Shown here: in pieces, positions 16,997 through 25,138 of the stretch
Layout of the letters: each line of letters starts with the position of its first letter
Numbering within the stretch: position 1 is the stretch's first letter
Source: Prosthecobacter fusiformis
GTDB taxonomy: Bacteria; Verrucomicrobiota; Verrucomicrobiia; Verrucomicrobiales; Verrucomicrobiaceae
Direction: 5' to 3'
NCBI RefSeq assembly: GCF_004364345.1
Contig: NZ_SOCA01000002.1
Location: 261,711-325,710 of the forward strand
Length of the DNA: 64,000 nucleotides
Program-made: the position numbers and the translations under genes
The notes under the pieces: model-generated
The model's input: the letters and a program-made list of their open reading frames with translations, nothing else
Databases searched by the model: none
Told to the model about the DNA's origin: nothing

Positions 16997-19377
16997 CAGA
17001 CGATTTTGAATTTTTCGCGCAATTTCTGGCGCATGACCTCAGCCACAGTGTTGAGGACGAAGGTCATGGCAAAGAGGACGAGGGCACCGAGGAAGAGGGT
17101 ACGGTAATGAGTGGAACCTTGGGCGGCCTCGGGCAGTTCGACTGCGATATTGGCAGAAAGGGTTCTCATGCCGTTGAAGGGATTCCAATGATCGGCCAGG
17201 GGAAACTGGCCGGAGCCGATGCCGAAGTCGCCAAAAAAGAAGTTTCCTGATTCATCAAAGAATGGAGTGTTACCGGTGGCCATAACCACAACCATGGTTT
17301 CTCCGACAGCGCGACCGAGACCGATCATGATGGCGGAAAGGATGCCCGCCGAGGCGATGGGCAGGACAACCGTGCGGACGACCTGCCAGCGTGAAGCGCC
17401 CAATGCCTCTGACGCGGAGGTGAGGGAGGGGGGAACGTTGGAAAGGGCATCTTCAGCGATGGTGAAGATCACCGGGATGACGGCAAAGCCCATCATGAAG
17501 CCGATGACGAGGCAGTTCCGCTGGTCATAGGACATGCCCGTGAAACGGGGCCACCACATGCGGAAGTCGGCAATCTGTGAGCCGTCAGGCATGGTGGCGA
17601 CAAAGACGGCTTTTTCAAGGGCAGGCCCCAACTGCCAGCCGACCCAGGCGAAGAAGATCATGACAGGGGCAATAAGCAGGTATTCGGTGCCTTTAGGAAG
17701 ACGGTTGCGGTGGGCGATGGGCAGGCGGCCCCAGAGGATGCCCAGCAGGCTGGCGGAAATGGGGATGGAGATGACCAGCAGCAGGATGGACGGGACGCGG
17801 TTCTCGATGAGCGGGGCCAGCCAAAGAGCGGCAAGGAAACCGAGGACAACGGAGGGCAGGGATGCCATGATTTCCATGGCCGGTTTCACCACTCGCTTCA
17901 TACCGGGGGCCAGGAACTGGGAAGTATAGATGGCTGCCAGAAGTGCGATGGGCACGGCGAAAAGCATGGCATAGAAAGTGCCTTTCAGGGAACCGATGAT
18001 GAGGGGAACCAGGGAGAGCTTCGGCTCAAAATCATCCGTACCACTGGTGCTCTGCCATTCATACTTAGGCTTGGCAAAACCTTCATACCACACCTCTCCA
18101 AAGAAGGCGCTGATGCCAGCCTCTGGATGCGGGTCGCTGATTTCATACAGGTGCATGGTGCCCTTAGTATCCAGGAAGCCGAGGTGCTCAGCCTTGGCAT
18201 CCATGGCGACGGAGACGGATTCAAAAGGCAGGTCCACCTGACGGCGTACGCTGGCGGTAGTGGCATAGCAGAGGGCGCATTCCCGGGCATTGCCGACGAG
18301 GAACGATTTATTCCGCTGGCTGGCCCGGTAATAGGTGATAGGGCCGTAGATCGGCTGGAACTCCTTGGTCAGGCCGAAGAGGCGGGTAGTGCCGCCTTCA
18401 GGAACAAAAAGGCTGAAGATGCGTACCTGCCCCTGCTCATTGTAGCAAACCACACTGACCTGCCCAAAGAGGTAATCCACACCCGTGACCTGCCCGCCAT
18501 CGAAGGGCTTGAATCGCTGGCGTAGCTCCCAGCCGCTGCTGAGGCGGTAAAAGTAGAGCACTTCCCCAGCATCCGTGAGGGTGAGGAGGCTGTCGGCAGT
18601 GCCAGCAACAAGCACGTGACGGGGAATGGCGCCCGCGAGCAGGGCGGTGAGGTCATCACGGGCATCGATCTCCGTTTTGCCTTTGCCCATGAGGCTCTTT
18701 TTCTGCTTCAGGCTGAGGGTGGTGATGACGCGGCTGCCCCCCACCTCCTGGATGGCGGCAAAGAGTTTTTTATCCCCTGAGTCCGCATAGTCCATGTCCA
18801 GGACTGGGGCGGATACTCCTTCGCGCAGGGGCAGCAGCGGCTCAGCACTGACGGAAGGTTTGACGATTGAGGAACCTTTAGCCTGGTATTCAGAAAGGTA
18901 GCTAACGTTGACAAAACCGACCTCACCGCTGGACGTGCCGATGACCACCCGGCCTTTGAGCGGATCATGACGTTTGGCAGTGACCAGTGTGCCTGCGGGC
19001 AGACCGGTGGGGAGGCGCTGGGCATTTCCACCTTTGGCAGGCTGGAAAACGACATCACTGCCACCATCATAATAAAAGGGAAGCTCTGACCATTCGTCCA
19101 TGCCGACGACGGCTCCTGCGGGAGCGGCGAGGGCGACCTTGGTCTTTTCTTCGATCCTGGCTCCCTGGAACAAAGGCGCGATCTCCAAGGCGATGAAGGC
19201 GAAGATGCCAAACACGGCAACGATGATGCCTATGCCGCCAAAGACAATGGCGGAACTCATGAAGCGGTCCCAGCGGAGGGTGCCTTTAGAGACGATGAAA
19301 CGCTCTGGGACGGGACGTGGGGACCCCTGGGCGCTGCTGGTCGTGGGGGAATGAGCGTCTGAGGGACTGGGTGACAT
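16996..19377 (-). CDS. pstC: Phosphate ABC transporter permease PstC with large extracytoplasmic domain
   Basis: The 793-aa permease has a first membrane helix at about residues 41-68, then about 390 residues outside the membrane that look beta-rich and propeller-like, then the permease core from about residue 465 (LIIGSLKGTFYAMLFAVPIA, MEIMASLPSVVLGFLAALWL). The EAA-like loop is SLTSASEALGASRWQ. Similar extended PstC proteins occur in pseudomonads. It is the first gene of a pstC-pstA-pstB unit. No phosphate-binding PstS and no PhoU are found in the window, so the binding protein must be encoded elsewhere. Confidence 0.93.
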   Translation of the reverse strand: MSPSPSDAHSPTTSSAQGSPRPVPERFIVSKGTLRWDRFMSSAIVFGGIGIIVAVFGIFAFIALEIAPLFQGARIEEKTKVALAAPAGAVVGMDEWSELPFYYDGGSDVVFQPAKGGNAQRLPTGLPAGTLVTAKRHDPLKGRVVIGTSSGEVGFVNVSYLSEYQAKGSSIVKPSVSAEPLLPLREGVSAPVLDMDYADSGDKKLFAAIQEVGGSRVITTLSLKQKKSLMGKGKTEIDARDDLTALLAGAIPRHVLVAGTADSLLTLTDAGEVLYFYRLSSGWELRQRFKPFDGGQVTGVDYLFGQVSVVCYNEQGQVRIFSLFVPEGGTTRLFGLTKEFQPIYGPITYYRASQRNKSFLVGNARECALCYATTASVRRQVDLPFESVSVAMDAKAEHLGFLDTKGTMHLYEISDPHPEAGISAFFGEVWYEGFAKPKYEWQSTSGTDDFEPKLSLVPLIIGSLKGTFYAMLFAVPIALLAAIYTSQFLAPGMKRVVKPAMEIMASLPSVVLGFLAALWLAPLIENRVPSILLLVISIPISASLLGILWGRLPIAHRNRLPKGTEYLLIAPVMIFFAWVGWQLGPALEKAVFVATMPDGSQIADFRMWWPRFTGMSYDQRNCLVIGFMMGFAVIPVIFTIAEDALSNVPPSLTSASEALGASRWQVVRTVVLPIASAGILSAIMIGLGRAVGETMVVVMATGNTPFFDESGNFFFGDFGIGSGQFPLADHWNPFNGMRTLSANIAVELPEAAQGSTHYRTLFLGALVLFAMTFVLNTVAEVMRQKLREKFKIV

Positions 19378-19449
19378 GTCTTGGGGAAAATCAGGTCCTC
19401 ACCAGACCTGAACTGCTAGAAAGGCGGAGCCAGGTTCTTTTGCAAATGA

Positions 19450-19471
19450 CAAAAATGACGCAAAGGTGACG
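19450..19471 (-). promoter_or_regulatory. Pho-box-like tandem 11-bp repeat upstream of pstC
   Basis: On the minus strand two adjacent 11-mers read CGTCACCTTTG and CGTCATTTTTG, with a further GTCAT just after. PhoB sites are tandem 11-bp units with a GTCA core and a T/A-rich spacer. The repeat lies about 70-95 bp upstream of the pstC start, so phosphate-starvation control is likely. Confidence 0.55.
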
Positions 19472-19562
19472 GAAGTGTCACATTCACTAGCTTTGTATTT
19501 AAGAGAAAGATACAGGTTTATCCAGTGATCACAGTTCTGTTGCCAGCGGAACAAACTTGGGG

Positions 19563-19680
19563 ATGGGGAAAGGGTTGTATTTTTCCCCATTTGGGGATTT
19601 TTGGCCATTCGGTGTTGATAACCAATGATAGACGATGGGGATTTGCTTCCCCATAAAATCCCCACGTTTCCCCATGGGGA
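19563..19680. promoter_or_regulatory. Cluster of eight CCCCA/TGGGG boxes
   Basis: ATGGGGA or TCCCCAT type boxes start at 19563, 19584, 19591 (TTGGGGA), 19635, 19648, 19659 (TCCCCAC), 19669 and 19674. The last two merge into the 16-bp palindrome TTTCCCCATGGGGAAA (19667-19682). Such density in 118 bp is not expected by chance and suggests cooperative binding of a regulator of pstC, sodA or both. Confidence 0.5.
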
Positions 19681-19999
19681 AATCCAACCCCGGTTATTTT
19701 GGAGGCGAAACTGGAGGGGGCCGACCATGGAATGCAAACACAGAAGCAATGACAATATCCGATATGGGCGACTGAGACGCAAGGGGCTGGATTGGCACTT
19801 TGGCGATGAATGCGAATTGCAGAGGCGCAAAAGCGGGGTGGTTTTCGAAGTGTGAATGAGAGGCGCTGCTGACGTGAGGGCGAGTTTGTCCGCGCCTCTT
19901 TGGATGTGTCCTGTTTTTTCAAGAACAGCTTTGGCACCTTCCTCTTGCTCTGTGCCGTATCGCCCTTTACCTACCTGACTCTAACCCAAACCAAACATT

Positions 20000-20611
20000 A
20001 TGGCTTATACACTGCCCGCACTCCCTTACGAAAAGACGGCGCTCGAACCGCACATTGACGCCGCCACGATGGAGATCCATCACGGAAAGCATCACAACGC
20101 CTATGTGACCAACCTGAACGCCGCCATCGCTGGCAAGGCGGACATTGAATCCCTTTCCATCGAAGACCTCTGCAAAAACATCAGCTCCGTGCCTGCCGAC
20201 ATCCAGGCTGCGGTGCGTAACAATGGTGGTGGTCATTTCAACCACAGCCTGTTTTGGAGCATCATGGGCCCTGGCGCCGGTGGTGAGCCAACCGGTGAAC
20301 TGGCTGAGGCCATCAACGCGGCCTTCGGCAGCTTTGCGGCCTTCAAAGAAGCCTTTGCCAAGGCTGGTGCGACCCGCTTCGGCTCCGGCTGGGCATGGCT
20401 GGTGTTGAAGGACGGCAAAGTGGCCGTGACATCTACACCGAACCAGGACAACCCGCTCATGGACGGTAGCGGAACGCCAATCCTGGGCTGCGATGTCTGG
20501 GAACACGCCTACTACCTGAAGTATCAGAACAAGCGTCCTGACTACATCACCGCCTGGTGGAATGTGGTGAACTGGACGGCTGTGGCAGACCTCTTCGCCA
20601 AGGCTAAGTAA
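20000..20611 (+). CDS. sodA: Superoxide dismutase, Mn/Fe family
   Basis: The 203-aa enzyme dismutates superoxide. The metal ligands are His27 (MEIHHGKHH), His82 ([11 protein letters not shown]), Asp165 and His169 ([18 protein letters not shown]). The glycine preceding the HFNH element and the NQD near residue 149 favour the Mn-type arrangement of the active-site Gln, but metal use can be cambialistic. There is no signal peptide, so it is cytoplasmic. It is monocistronic, followed by a terminator, and divergent from pstC. Confidence 0.95.
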   Translation: MAYTLPALPYEKTALEPHIDAATMEIHHGKHHNAYVTNLNAAIAGKADIESLSIEDLCKNISSVPADIQAAVRNNGGGHFNHSLFWSIMGPGAGGEPTGELAEAINAAFGSFAAFKEAFAKAGATRFGSGWAWLVLKDGKVAVTSTPNQDNPLMDGSGTPILGCDVWEHAYYLKYQNKRPDYITAWWNVVNWTAVADLFAKAK

Positions 20612-20624
20612 GTTGTCTCTTTTG

Positions 20625-20659
20625 AAAGCGGGGCTGTCGCGAGGCAGTTCCGCTTTTTT
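20625..20659 (+). terminator. Rho-independent terminator after sodA
   Basis: AAAGCGGGGCTG (20625-20636) pairs with CAGTTCCGCTTT (20645-20656), with two G-U pairs, and runs into six Ts. It lies 13 bp after the stop codon. Confidence 0.85.
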
Positions 20660-20775
20660 GTGGTTATTTGGGGCGGTGTTTGAGAATCGTACCAAGCTGG
20701 CGAATTTGGAGCAGAGGCTTGGCGAGCTGAAGCACTGGAGTCATTGGGCTCCGCCTGTTTCAGGTAACCGTTTCC

Positions 20776-20810
20776 AAAAAAAAGCCCCACCTCCTCGGGG
20801 GAGATGGGGC
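20776..20810 (-). terminator. Rho-independent terminator of the PaaK-like gene
   Basis: GCCCCACCTCC (20784-20794) pairs with GGAGATGGGGC (20800-20810). On the minus strand an eight-T run (20783-20776) follows. Confidence 0.88.
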
Positions 20811-20825
20811 GGGAGGCAGCGGGGA

Positions 20826-21887
20826 TTAATAGACGCCTTCGACGATGGTCTTTTCCATGGCACCGAAGGGGCGGACATCGGCGACTCCATCCCAGGAGTA
20901 AGGTGCACGCGGGCGGCGGCGCATGGCTTCATCACGCTCAAGGAAACGAGGCATGAAGAATTCCTTGGTCAGGGTGGTCAGTTCTACACGGCCCCAGGTA
21001 TCGTAATCGACGACGGTGGAGGTGTTTTTAGGATCCACCACACGCAGGACGGCGCGGGGCTGCGGGGCGTAATAGGTGACGGAGAACTGGTCTTCCGGCG
21101 TGATCGGCACGCTGGCGGCGAGGCCCATGAGGGTGTTGCCATAGGTGGGGTAAAAGCCGATCTGGCCTTCCAGCACTTCTTCCACCATGAAGCGGACATA
21201 TTGTGGAGTCATGGTGGTGCCGCCGACGAAGGCACCGCGAATGCCTGCGGCATACAGGTCCACTTTTTCAGCCAGGGCTTCGAGCAATTTGGGTGTCGTG
21301 AAGAGGCCGGTGACTTTACGGTTCTTCAGGATGAGGGTGGCCTGGTCCACGACGTGGTCCATGTATTGGCGGGCGACATCGAACTGCTTATTGGAGATGA
21401 GCTTCTTCACGAAGCGGGGATCCAGGTCGATGAAGTAGCAGGAACTGCCACGGAAATTGGCCAGATGCTCAATCGCCAGGCGGAGGCGGCGGGGGCCGGT
21501 GGGGCCGACCATGAGCCAGGCACCGCCAGGGGGAAAGTGATCGTCACTGATTTTACCGCTGAACTCTTCGTAATCGGTTTTGTAGTCGTTCCAGCCGATG
21601 CGCTGCTTTGGCATGCCGGTGGTGCCGCCTGTTTCAAAGATGTTGAAGGGCTTGCCCTTGAAGGCGGCGGGGACCCAGACTTCGGGCTGGAGGTCACGCA
21701 GATTTTCGTCCTGAAAGTGGTCGAACTTGGCGATGAGATCGGCGTAGCTATTGACGACGCCACGAGGGTCAAAGTTCTTTTTTGCCCAGTCGAGCCAGAA
21801 AGGGCAGCCTGTTTCTGGGCTGAAATGCCACTGGATGGTTTCGCGGACTTGCTGGTCGAGTTGGGCTTGGGCTTCTTCAGGGGTCAT
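20826..21887 (-). CDS. PaaK-like adenylate-forming enzyme (AMP-binding core only)
   Basis: The 353-aa product resembles the phenylacetate-CoA ligase/F390 synthetase branch of AMP-forming ligases. FETGGTTGMPKQ is the phosphate-binding loop and FYPTYGNTLMGLAA is the adenine-pocket motif; VDYDTWGRVELTTLT corresponds to the core-domain Asp region. At 353 aa it lacks most of the mobile C-terminal domain of full-length PaaK (about 430 aa). The substrate is unknown, and no acyl carrier or partner gene is adjacent. It is monocistronic with its own terminator. Confidence 0.75.
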   Translation of the reverse strand: MTPEEAQAQLDQQVRETIQWHFSPETGCPFWLDWAKKNFDPRGVVNSYADLIAKFDHFQDENLRDLQPEVWVPAAFKGKPFNIFETGGTTGMPKQRIGWNDYKTDYEEFSGKISDDHFPPGGAWLMVGPTGPRRLRLAIEHLANFRGSSCYFIDLDPRFVKKLISNKQFDVARQYMDHVVDQATLILKNRKVTGLFTTPKLLEALAEKVDLYAAGIRGAFVGGTTMTPQYVRFMVEEVLEGQIGFYPTYGNTLMGLAASVPITPEDQFSVTYYAPQPRAVLRVVDPKNTSTVVDYDTWGRVELTTLTKEFFMPRFLERDEAMRRRPRAPYSWDGVADVRPFGAMEKTIVEGVY

Positions 21888-22047
21888 GATGAGGGAGAGA
21901 AAAGAGGGCAGTGGTGGGAGCAGTCAAACGAAAGCTGCGGCCCGTCCCTTTCTACGTCTGGCGAGAGAAGTTTGAATACAATGCATTGCAATAAGTCCAA
22001 AAAGGGCCTGTCATGCGATTAACTGACAGGATTCAGTCCCTTTAACC

Positions 22048-22473
22048 ATGAAAACTCCCTCTCTCCTCCTGGCCTTGGTGCCAGCCCTGCTTCTGACTTC
22101 GTGCTATGTCACGCCAGTGGGCGGACCTTACAGCACGACTTCCGGAAGCTACCGCACGCCGCCGCGTCCGGGCAGCAGCTATGACAATCACCGTGGGCAT
22201 GATCATGACAATGATCGCGATCGCCGTGACAATGACCGCTATGATCGCGACAACGATCGCTATGATCGTGACGGAAGAGACCGGGATGGTCGTGATCGTG
22301 ATGGCCGTGGCCCCTCCAGCAGCTACCGTGGCCCTGGCGGCCCAAGTGGTGCGATGGCCCTGCCAAGTGGCACACGGCGTGTGAGCCATGGCGGCAATAC
22401 GTACTATACCAATGGCAGTTCGTGGTACCGCGCTTCGGGCTCCGGGTATATCCGTGTTTCCCGCCCGTATTGA
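22048..22473 (+). CDS. Small Asp/Arg/Asn-rich lipoprotein
   Basis: The 141-aa product has a lipoprotein signal ending in LLLTSC (lipobox Cys19). The middle (about 47-90) is a low-complexity charged region of DNDRD/DRYDRD/GRDRDGRD units. A short C-terminal region (HGGNTYYTNGSSWYRASGSG) resembles the SH3-like end found in YXWXR-type small envelope proteins. Cell-envelope location is supported by the signal; the function is unknown. A strong terminator follows. Confidence 0.8.
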   Translation: MKTPSLLLALVPALLLTSCYVTPVGGPYSTTSGSYRTPPRPGSSYDNHRGHDHDNDRDRRDNDRYDRDNDRYDRDGRDRDGRDRDGRGPSSSYRGPGGPSGAMALPSGTRRVSHGGNTYYTNGSSWYRASGSGYIRVSRPY

Positions 22474-22495
22474 GTTGTCTTTTGTCTGAGCTTTT

Positions 22496-22530
22496 GGGGC
22501 GCGCGGCCATGGGCTGCGCGCCCCTTTTTT
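22496..22530 (+). terminator. Rho-independent terminator after the lipoprotein gene
   Basis: GGGGCGCGCGGCC (22496-22508) pairs with GGCTGCGCGCCCC (22512-22524) and is followed by six Ts. The stem may also shield the convergent glutathione peroxidase gene. Confidence 0.88.
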
Positions 22531-22538
22531 ATTAAGCG

Positions 22539-23081
22539 TTACTTCTTAGCAAGGGCGTCTTTGATGGCCGTGGTCACGGCGATATCATCTGGCTTGGTTT
22601 TTGGCTCGAAACGGGCAAGGATTTTGCCATCGCGGCCGACGAGGAATTTGCCGAAATTCCATTTCACATCGCCAGGGAAGGGGGAATCTTTGCCGCTGAG
22701 CTCCTGATAAAGGGGATGCTTGTCCGCACCTTTGACGACGACTTTGTCATACATGGGGAAGGTGACGTTGTATTTGGTGGAGCAGAATTCTTTGATCTGC
22801 TCATTGGTGCCGGGCTCCTGGCCACCGAAGTCATTGCTGGGGAAAGCGAGAACGGCGAGGCCTTCTTTTTCGAACTCCTGATGGAGGGCCTGGAGCTCGG
22901 TGTATTGCTTGGTGTTGCCACATTTGGAGGCGACATTGACGATGAGCATGACCTTGCCCTCATAAGGTTTCAGGGTGGTGTCTTTGCCATCAATGTCCTT
23001 GAGGGGGACATCATACAAGGAGCCTGCGGAGGCTGAGGTGATGAAGGCGGCGAGCGCGAGGAGTGAGTGAAGTACTTTCAT
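22539..23081 (-). CDS. Exported glutathione peroxidase-like thiol peroxidase
   Basis: The 180-aa product has a Sec signal peptide (cleavage likely after SASA, residue 19). The catalytic tetrad is present: Cys54 (ASKCGNT), Gln88 (SNDFGGQEP), Trp141 and Asn142 (KWNFGKFLV). It is the cysteine form, not selenocysteine. Bacterial members usually use thioredoxin-like donors and reduce hydroperoxides; here it would act outside the cytoplasm. Confidence 0.9.
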   Translation of the reverse strand: MKVLHSLLALAAFITSASAGSLYDVPLKDIDGKDTTLKPYEGKVMLIVNVASKCGNTKQYTELQALHQEFEKEGLAVLAFPSNDFGGQEPGTNEQIKEFCSTKYNVTFPMYDKVVVKGADKHPLYQELSGKDSPFPGDVKWNFGKFLVGRDGKILARFEPKTKPDDIAVTTAIKDALAKK

Positions 23082-23211
23082 GGGCAGACAGAACGCCTGG
23101 AGGAGGGGCAGGGTTTCACGGATTCATCGCTGGGCAGTGGCTAAAGAGGGATTTGGGAAGGAAAGAGATTGCCAGATGGACGGGTTTCGTTTGAACTGAC
23201 TTTCTAAAATC

Positions 23212-24177
23212 ATGACCACGCGCACCCCCTCACGCCGCCAGTTTCTCCAGATCGCCGCCAGTGCCCTGGCTGCCTCCGCCACAGGCCTGCGGGCAGCCGA
23301 CAAAGAGCCGCTTTTCAAAATCTCGCTGGCTGAATGGTCGCTGAACAAGGGGATGTTCAAGCGGGAAGGGGCGGAGCCTTTGGAGCACCTGGATTTCTGC
23401 AAAATCGCCCGCAGCCTGGGCATTGAGGGTGTGGAGTATGTGAACCAAATGTTCGCCGATAAAGCCGGGGACAAGGCGTATCTGGAAGACATGAAAAAGC
23501 GCCAGGACGGTGAAGGCGTGAAGGGTCTGCTGATCATGGTGGACCGCGAAGGCAACCTGGGCGATCCCGATGATGCCAAGCGGGCGACGACGGTGGAAAA
23601 TCACCTGAAGTGGCTGGATGCGGCAGCTCTGCTGGGCTGTCACAGCATCCGTGTGAATGCGGCCAGCGACCCTAAACTGAGCTACGATGAGCAGGCCAAG
23701 CACGCGGCAGCGGGACTGCACGCGCTGTGTGTGGAGGCGGACAAACGCGGTCTGTATGTGGTGGTGGAAAATCACGGTGGCCTGTCCAGCAACGGCCTGT
23801 GGCTGACCGGGGTCATGAAATTGGCAGACCATGCACGAGTGGGCATCCTGCCGGACTTTGGCAATTTTTATACGGACCGGAACAAAGGGGAACTGTATAA
23901 CCCCTACAAAGGACTTCGCGAATTCATGCCGTGGGTGAAGCAGGGGATGAGCGCCAAGGCCTATGACTGGGATACGGGTGCGGGGAAATTTTATACTGAA
24001 GACCGTCGTGAAGGACGTGAGATGACCCTGGACTTCCAGCGCCTGATCGAAATCGTGGTAAAAGCAGGGTATAAGGGCTACATCGGCATTGAATACGAAG
24101 GTGCGAAGCACACGGAGATCGAGGGTATCAAGCGGACCAAGCAGGCCCTGGAAGAGTTGCGCGCGGCGATGAGCTGA
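23212..24177 (+). CDS. Tat-exported xylose-isomerase-like TIM barrel protein
   Basis: The 321-aa product starts with a Tat-type signal (SRRQFLQIAASALAASATGL). The mature part belongs to the AP endonuclease 2/xylose isomerase-like TIM barrel family: WSLNKGMF, IEGVEYVNQMF, VENHGGLSSNG, ILPDFGNF and YKGYIGIEYEG carry the usual metal-binding Glu/Asp/His positions. Such exported sugar-phosphate-isomerase-like proteins are frequent in Planctomycetes and Verrucomicrobia. The substrate is unknown. Confidence 0.85.
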   Translation: MTTRTPSRRQFLQIAASALAASATGLRAADKEPLFKISLAEWSLNKGMFKREGAEPLEHLDFCKIARSLGIEGVEYVNQMFADKAGDKAYLEDMKKRQDGEGVKGLLIMVDREGNLGDPDDAKRATTVENHLKWLDAAALLGCHSIRVNAASDPKLSYDEQAKHAAAGLHALCVEADKRGLYVVVENHGGLSSNGLWLTGVMKLADHARVGILPDFGNFYTDRNKGELYNPYKGLREFMPWVKQGMSAKAYDWDTGAGKFYTEDRREGREMTLDFQRLIEIVVKAGYKGYIGIEYEGAKHTEIEGIKRTKQALEELRAAMS

Positions 24178-24276
24178 TTCTTGAGTGACGAAATTCCCGC
24201 TTGCCAGGCTCTAAACACCCCCTACAGTGGGTTTCCCCCTGTGCTCAGTGGAGCGGGGGCAACCCTGCAAACTCTG

Positions 24277-24486
24277 ATGAAAGCTGAACTCGTTGAACAA
24301 GCCCTCGCCGTCGTCAAAGATCCGCCGATCCTGATCAACATGGTCTCGAAACGCGTGAAACAGCTCACTTCTGGCCGTGCTCCTCTCGTCGAGCGCCGTC
24401 CTGGTCAGCGTGAAGCCGATACTGCCCTGCTGGAAATCATCCAGGGCAAGATCAAGGCTGAGTATCATGTGGTGGCTGAGGCCTAA
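24277..24486 (+). CDS. rpoZ: DNA-directed RNA polymerase omega subunit
   Basis: The 69-aa product has the omega core PPILINMVSKRVKQLTSGRA (then PLVE), where the family consensus has a V..R..QL..G..P pattern. The frame is open upstream to 24181, but the ATG at 24277 starts the conserved protein. It assists assembly of RNA polymerase. It lies 39 bp upstream of smpB on the same strand. Confidence 0.85.
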   Translation: MKAELVEQALAVVKDPPILINMVSKRVKQLTSGRAPLVERRPGQREADTALLEIIQGKIKAEYHVVAEA

Positions 24487-24525
24487 CGTTTTTTCGTCGG
24501 CAGGTTCGCCTAGCCGCTCCGGCTT

Positions 24526-24990
24526 ATGACCACCGACGAAATCGCGACGAATCGCAAGGCGCTCCGGGATTTTCATATCCTTGAGCGTTATGAAGCGGGT
24601 GTGGAACTCCGGGGAACGGAGGTGAAATCCATCCGCCTGGGCAAGCTGAATATCAGCGATGCCTTCGCCCGTGTGGAACGCGGGCAGGTCTGGCTCTACA
24701 ACATGGATGTGCAAATCTATGAAAAGGCCAGCTTTAGCCAGCATGAACCGCGTCGTACCCGGCGGCTGCTGTTGCATAAAAGGGAGATCCTGAAGCTTTT
24801 CGCCCATACCCAGCAGAAGGGGCTGGCCCTTCCAGTGCTGCGTGCTTACTGGAAAGATTCACGCGTGAAGATCGAGATCGGCGTCGGCAAAGGCAAGACG
24901 AAGGGTGACCAGCGTGAGGATCTGAAGGAGAAGGCTGTGAAGAAGGAAACGCTGCGGGTGGTTTCCAGCTTTAACCGCAAACATGGTTAG
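24526..24990 (+). CDS. smpB: SsrA-binding protein SmpB
   Basis: The 154-aa product is the tmRNA partner in ribosome rescue. GVELRGTEVKSIR, NISDAFARV and EPRRTRRLLLHKREI are family signatures, and the basic C-terminal tail that enters the mRNA channel is present. No tmRNA gene was recognised nearby. Confidence 0.95.
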   Translation: MTTDEIATNRKALRDFHILERYEAGVELRGTEVKSIRLGKLNISDAFARVERGQVWLYNMDVQIYEKASFSQHEPRRTRRLLLHKREILKLFAHTQQKGLALPVLRAYWKDSRVKIEIGVGKGKTKGDQREDLKEKAVKKETLRVVSSFNRKHG

Positions 24991-25029
24991 GCTGGTGGGG
25001 GGAATGGGGGTTTCGAGACTTCGGGGAAC

Positions 25030-25118
25030 CACGCCCTGGCGGGCGCAGCCACACGAGCATCACGCCCTGGCGGGCGCGGCCACAACACAAGCCACCACGC
25101 CCTGGCGGGCGCGGCCAC
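25030..25118. repeat. Three near-identical 23-bp palindromic units
   Basis: Units at 25030-25052, 25061-25083 and 25096-25118 differ only at one A/G position. Each contains the hairpin core GCCCTGGCGGGC. They lie in the convergent smpB-yjbQ gap and look like REP-type intergenic repeats. Confidence 0.8.
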
Positions 25119-25138
25119 GTGAGAGTGCTGCCTTGGGG

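Larger units (their letters stand above)
19378..19999. other. Long pstC-sodA divergent control region
   Basis: This is a 622-bp gap between divergent pstC and sodA. Frames such as 19399-19830 (minus) and 19625-19855 (plus) are low in protein character and are not called. It contains the Pho-like repeat and the CCCCA/TGGGG box cluster listed separately. Confidence 0.6.

Noticed and set aside
19399-19937. Two minus-strand frames of about 140 codons in the pstC-sodA gap
   Set aside because: Overlapping each other in different frames, with uneven composition and no domain; the region looks regulatory.
20613-22022. Plus-strand frame of 469 codons opposite the PaaK-like gene
   Set aside because: It crosses two terminators and mirrors a real minus-strand enzyme.
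22539-23081. Selenoprotein glutathione peroxidase
   Set aside because: The catalytic position is a normal cysteine codon and no in-frame TGA is needed.
25030-25118. Possible mini-CRISPR
   Set aside because: Three palindromic units with 8-12 bp between them are too close for spacers, and no cas gene is nearby.
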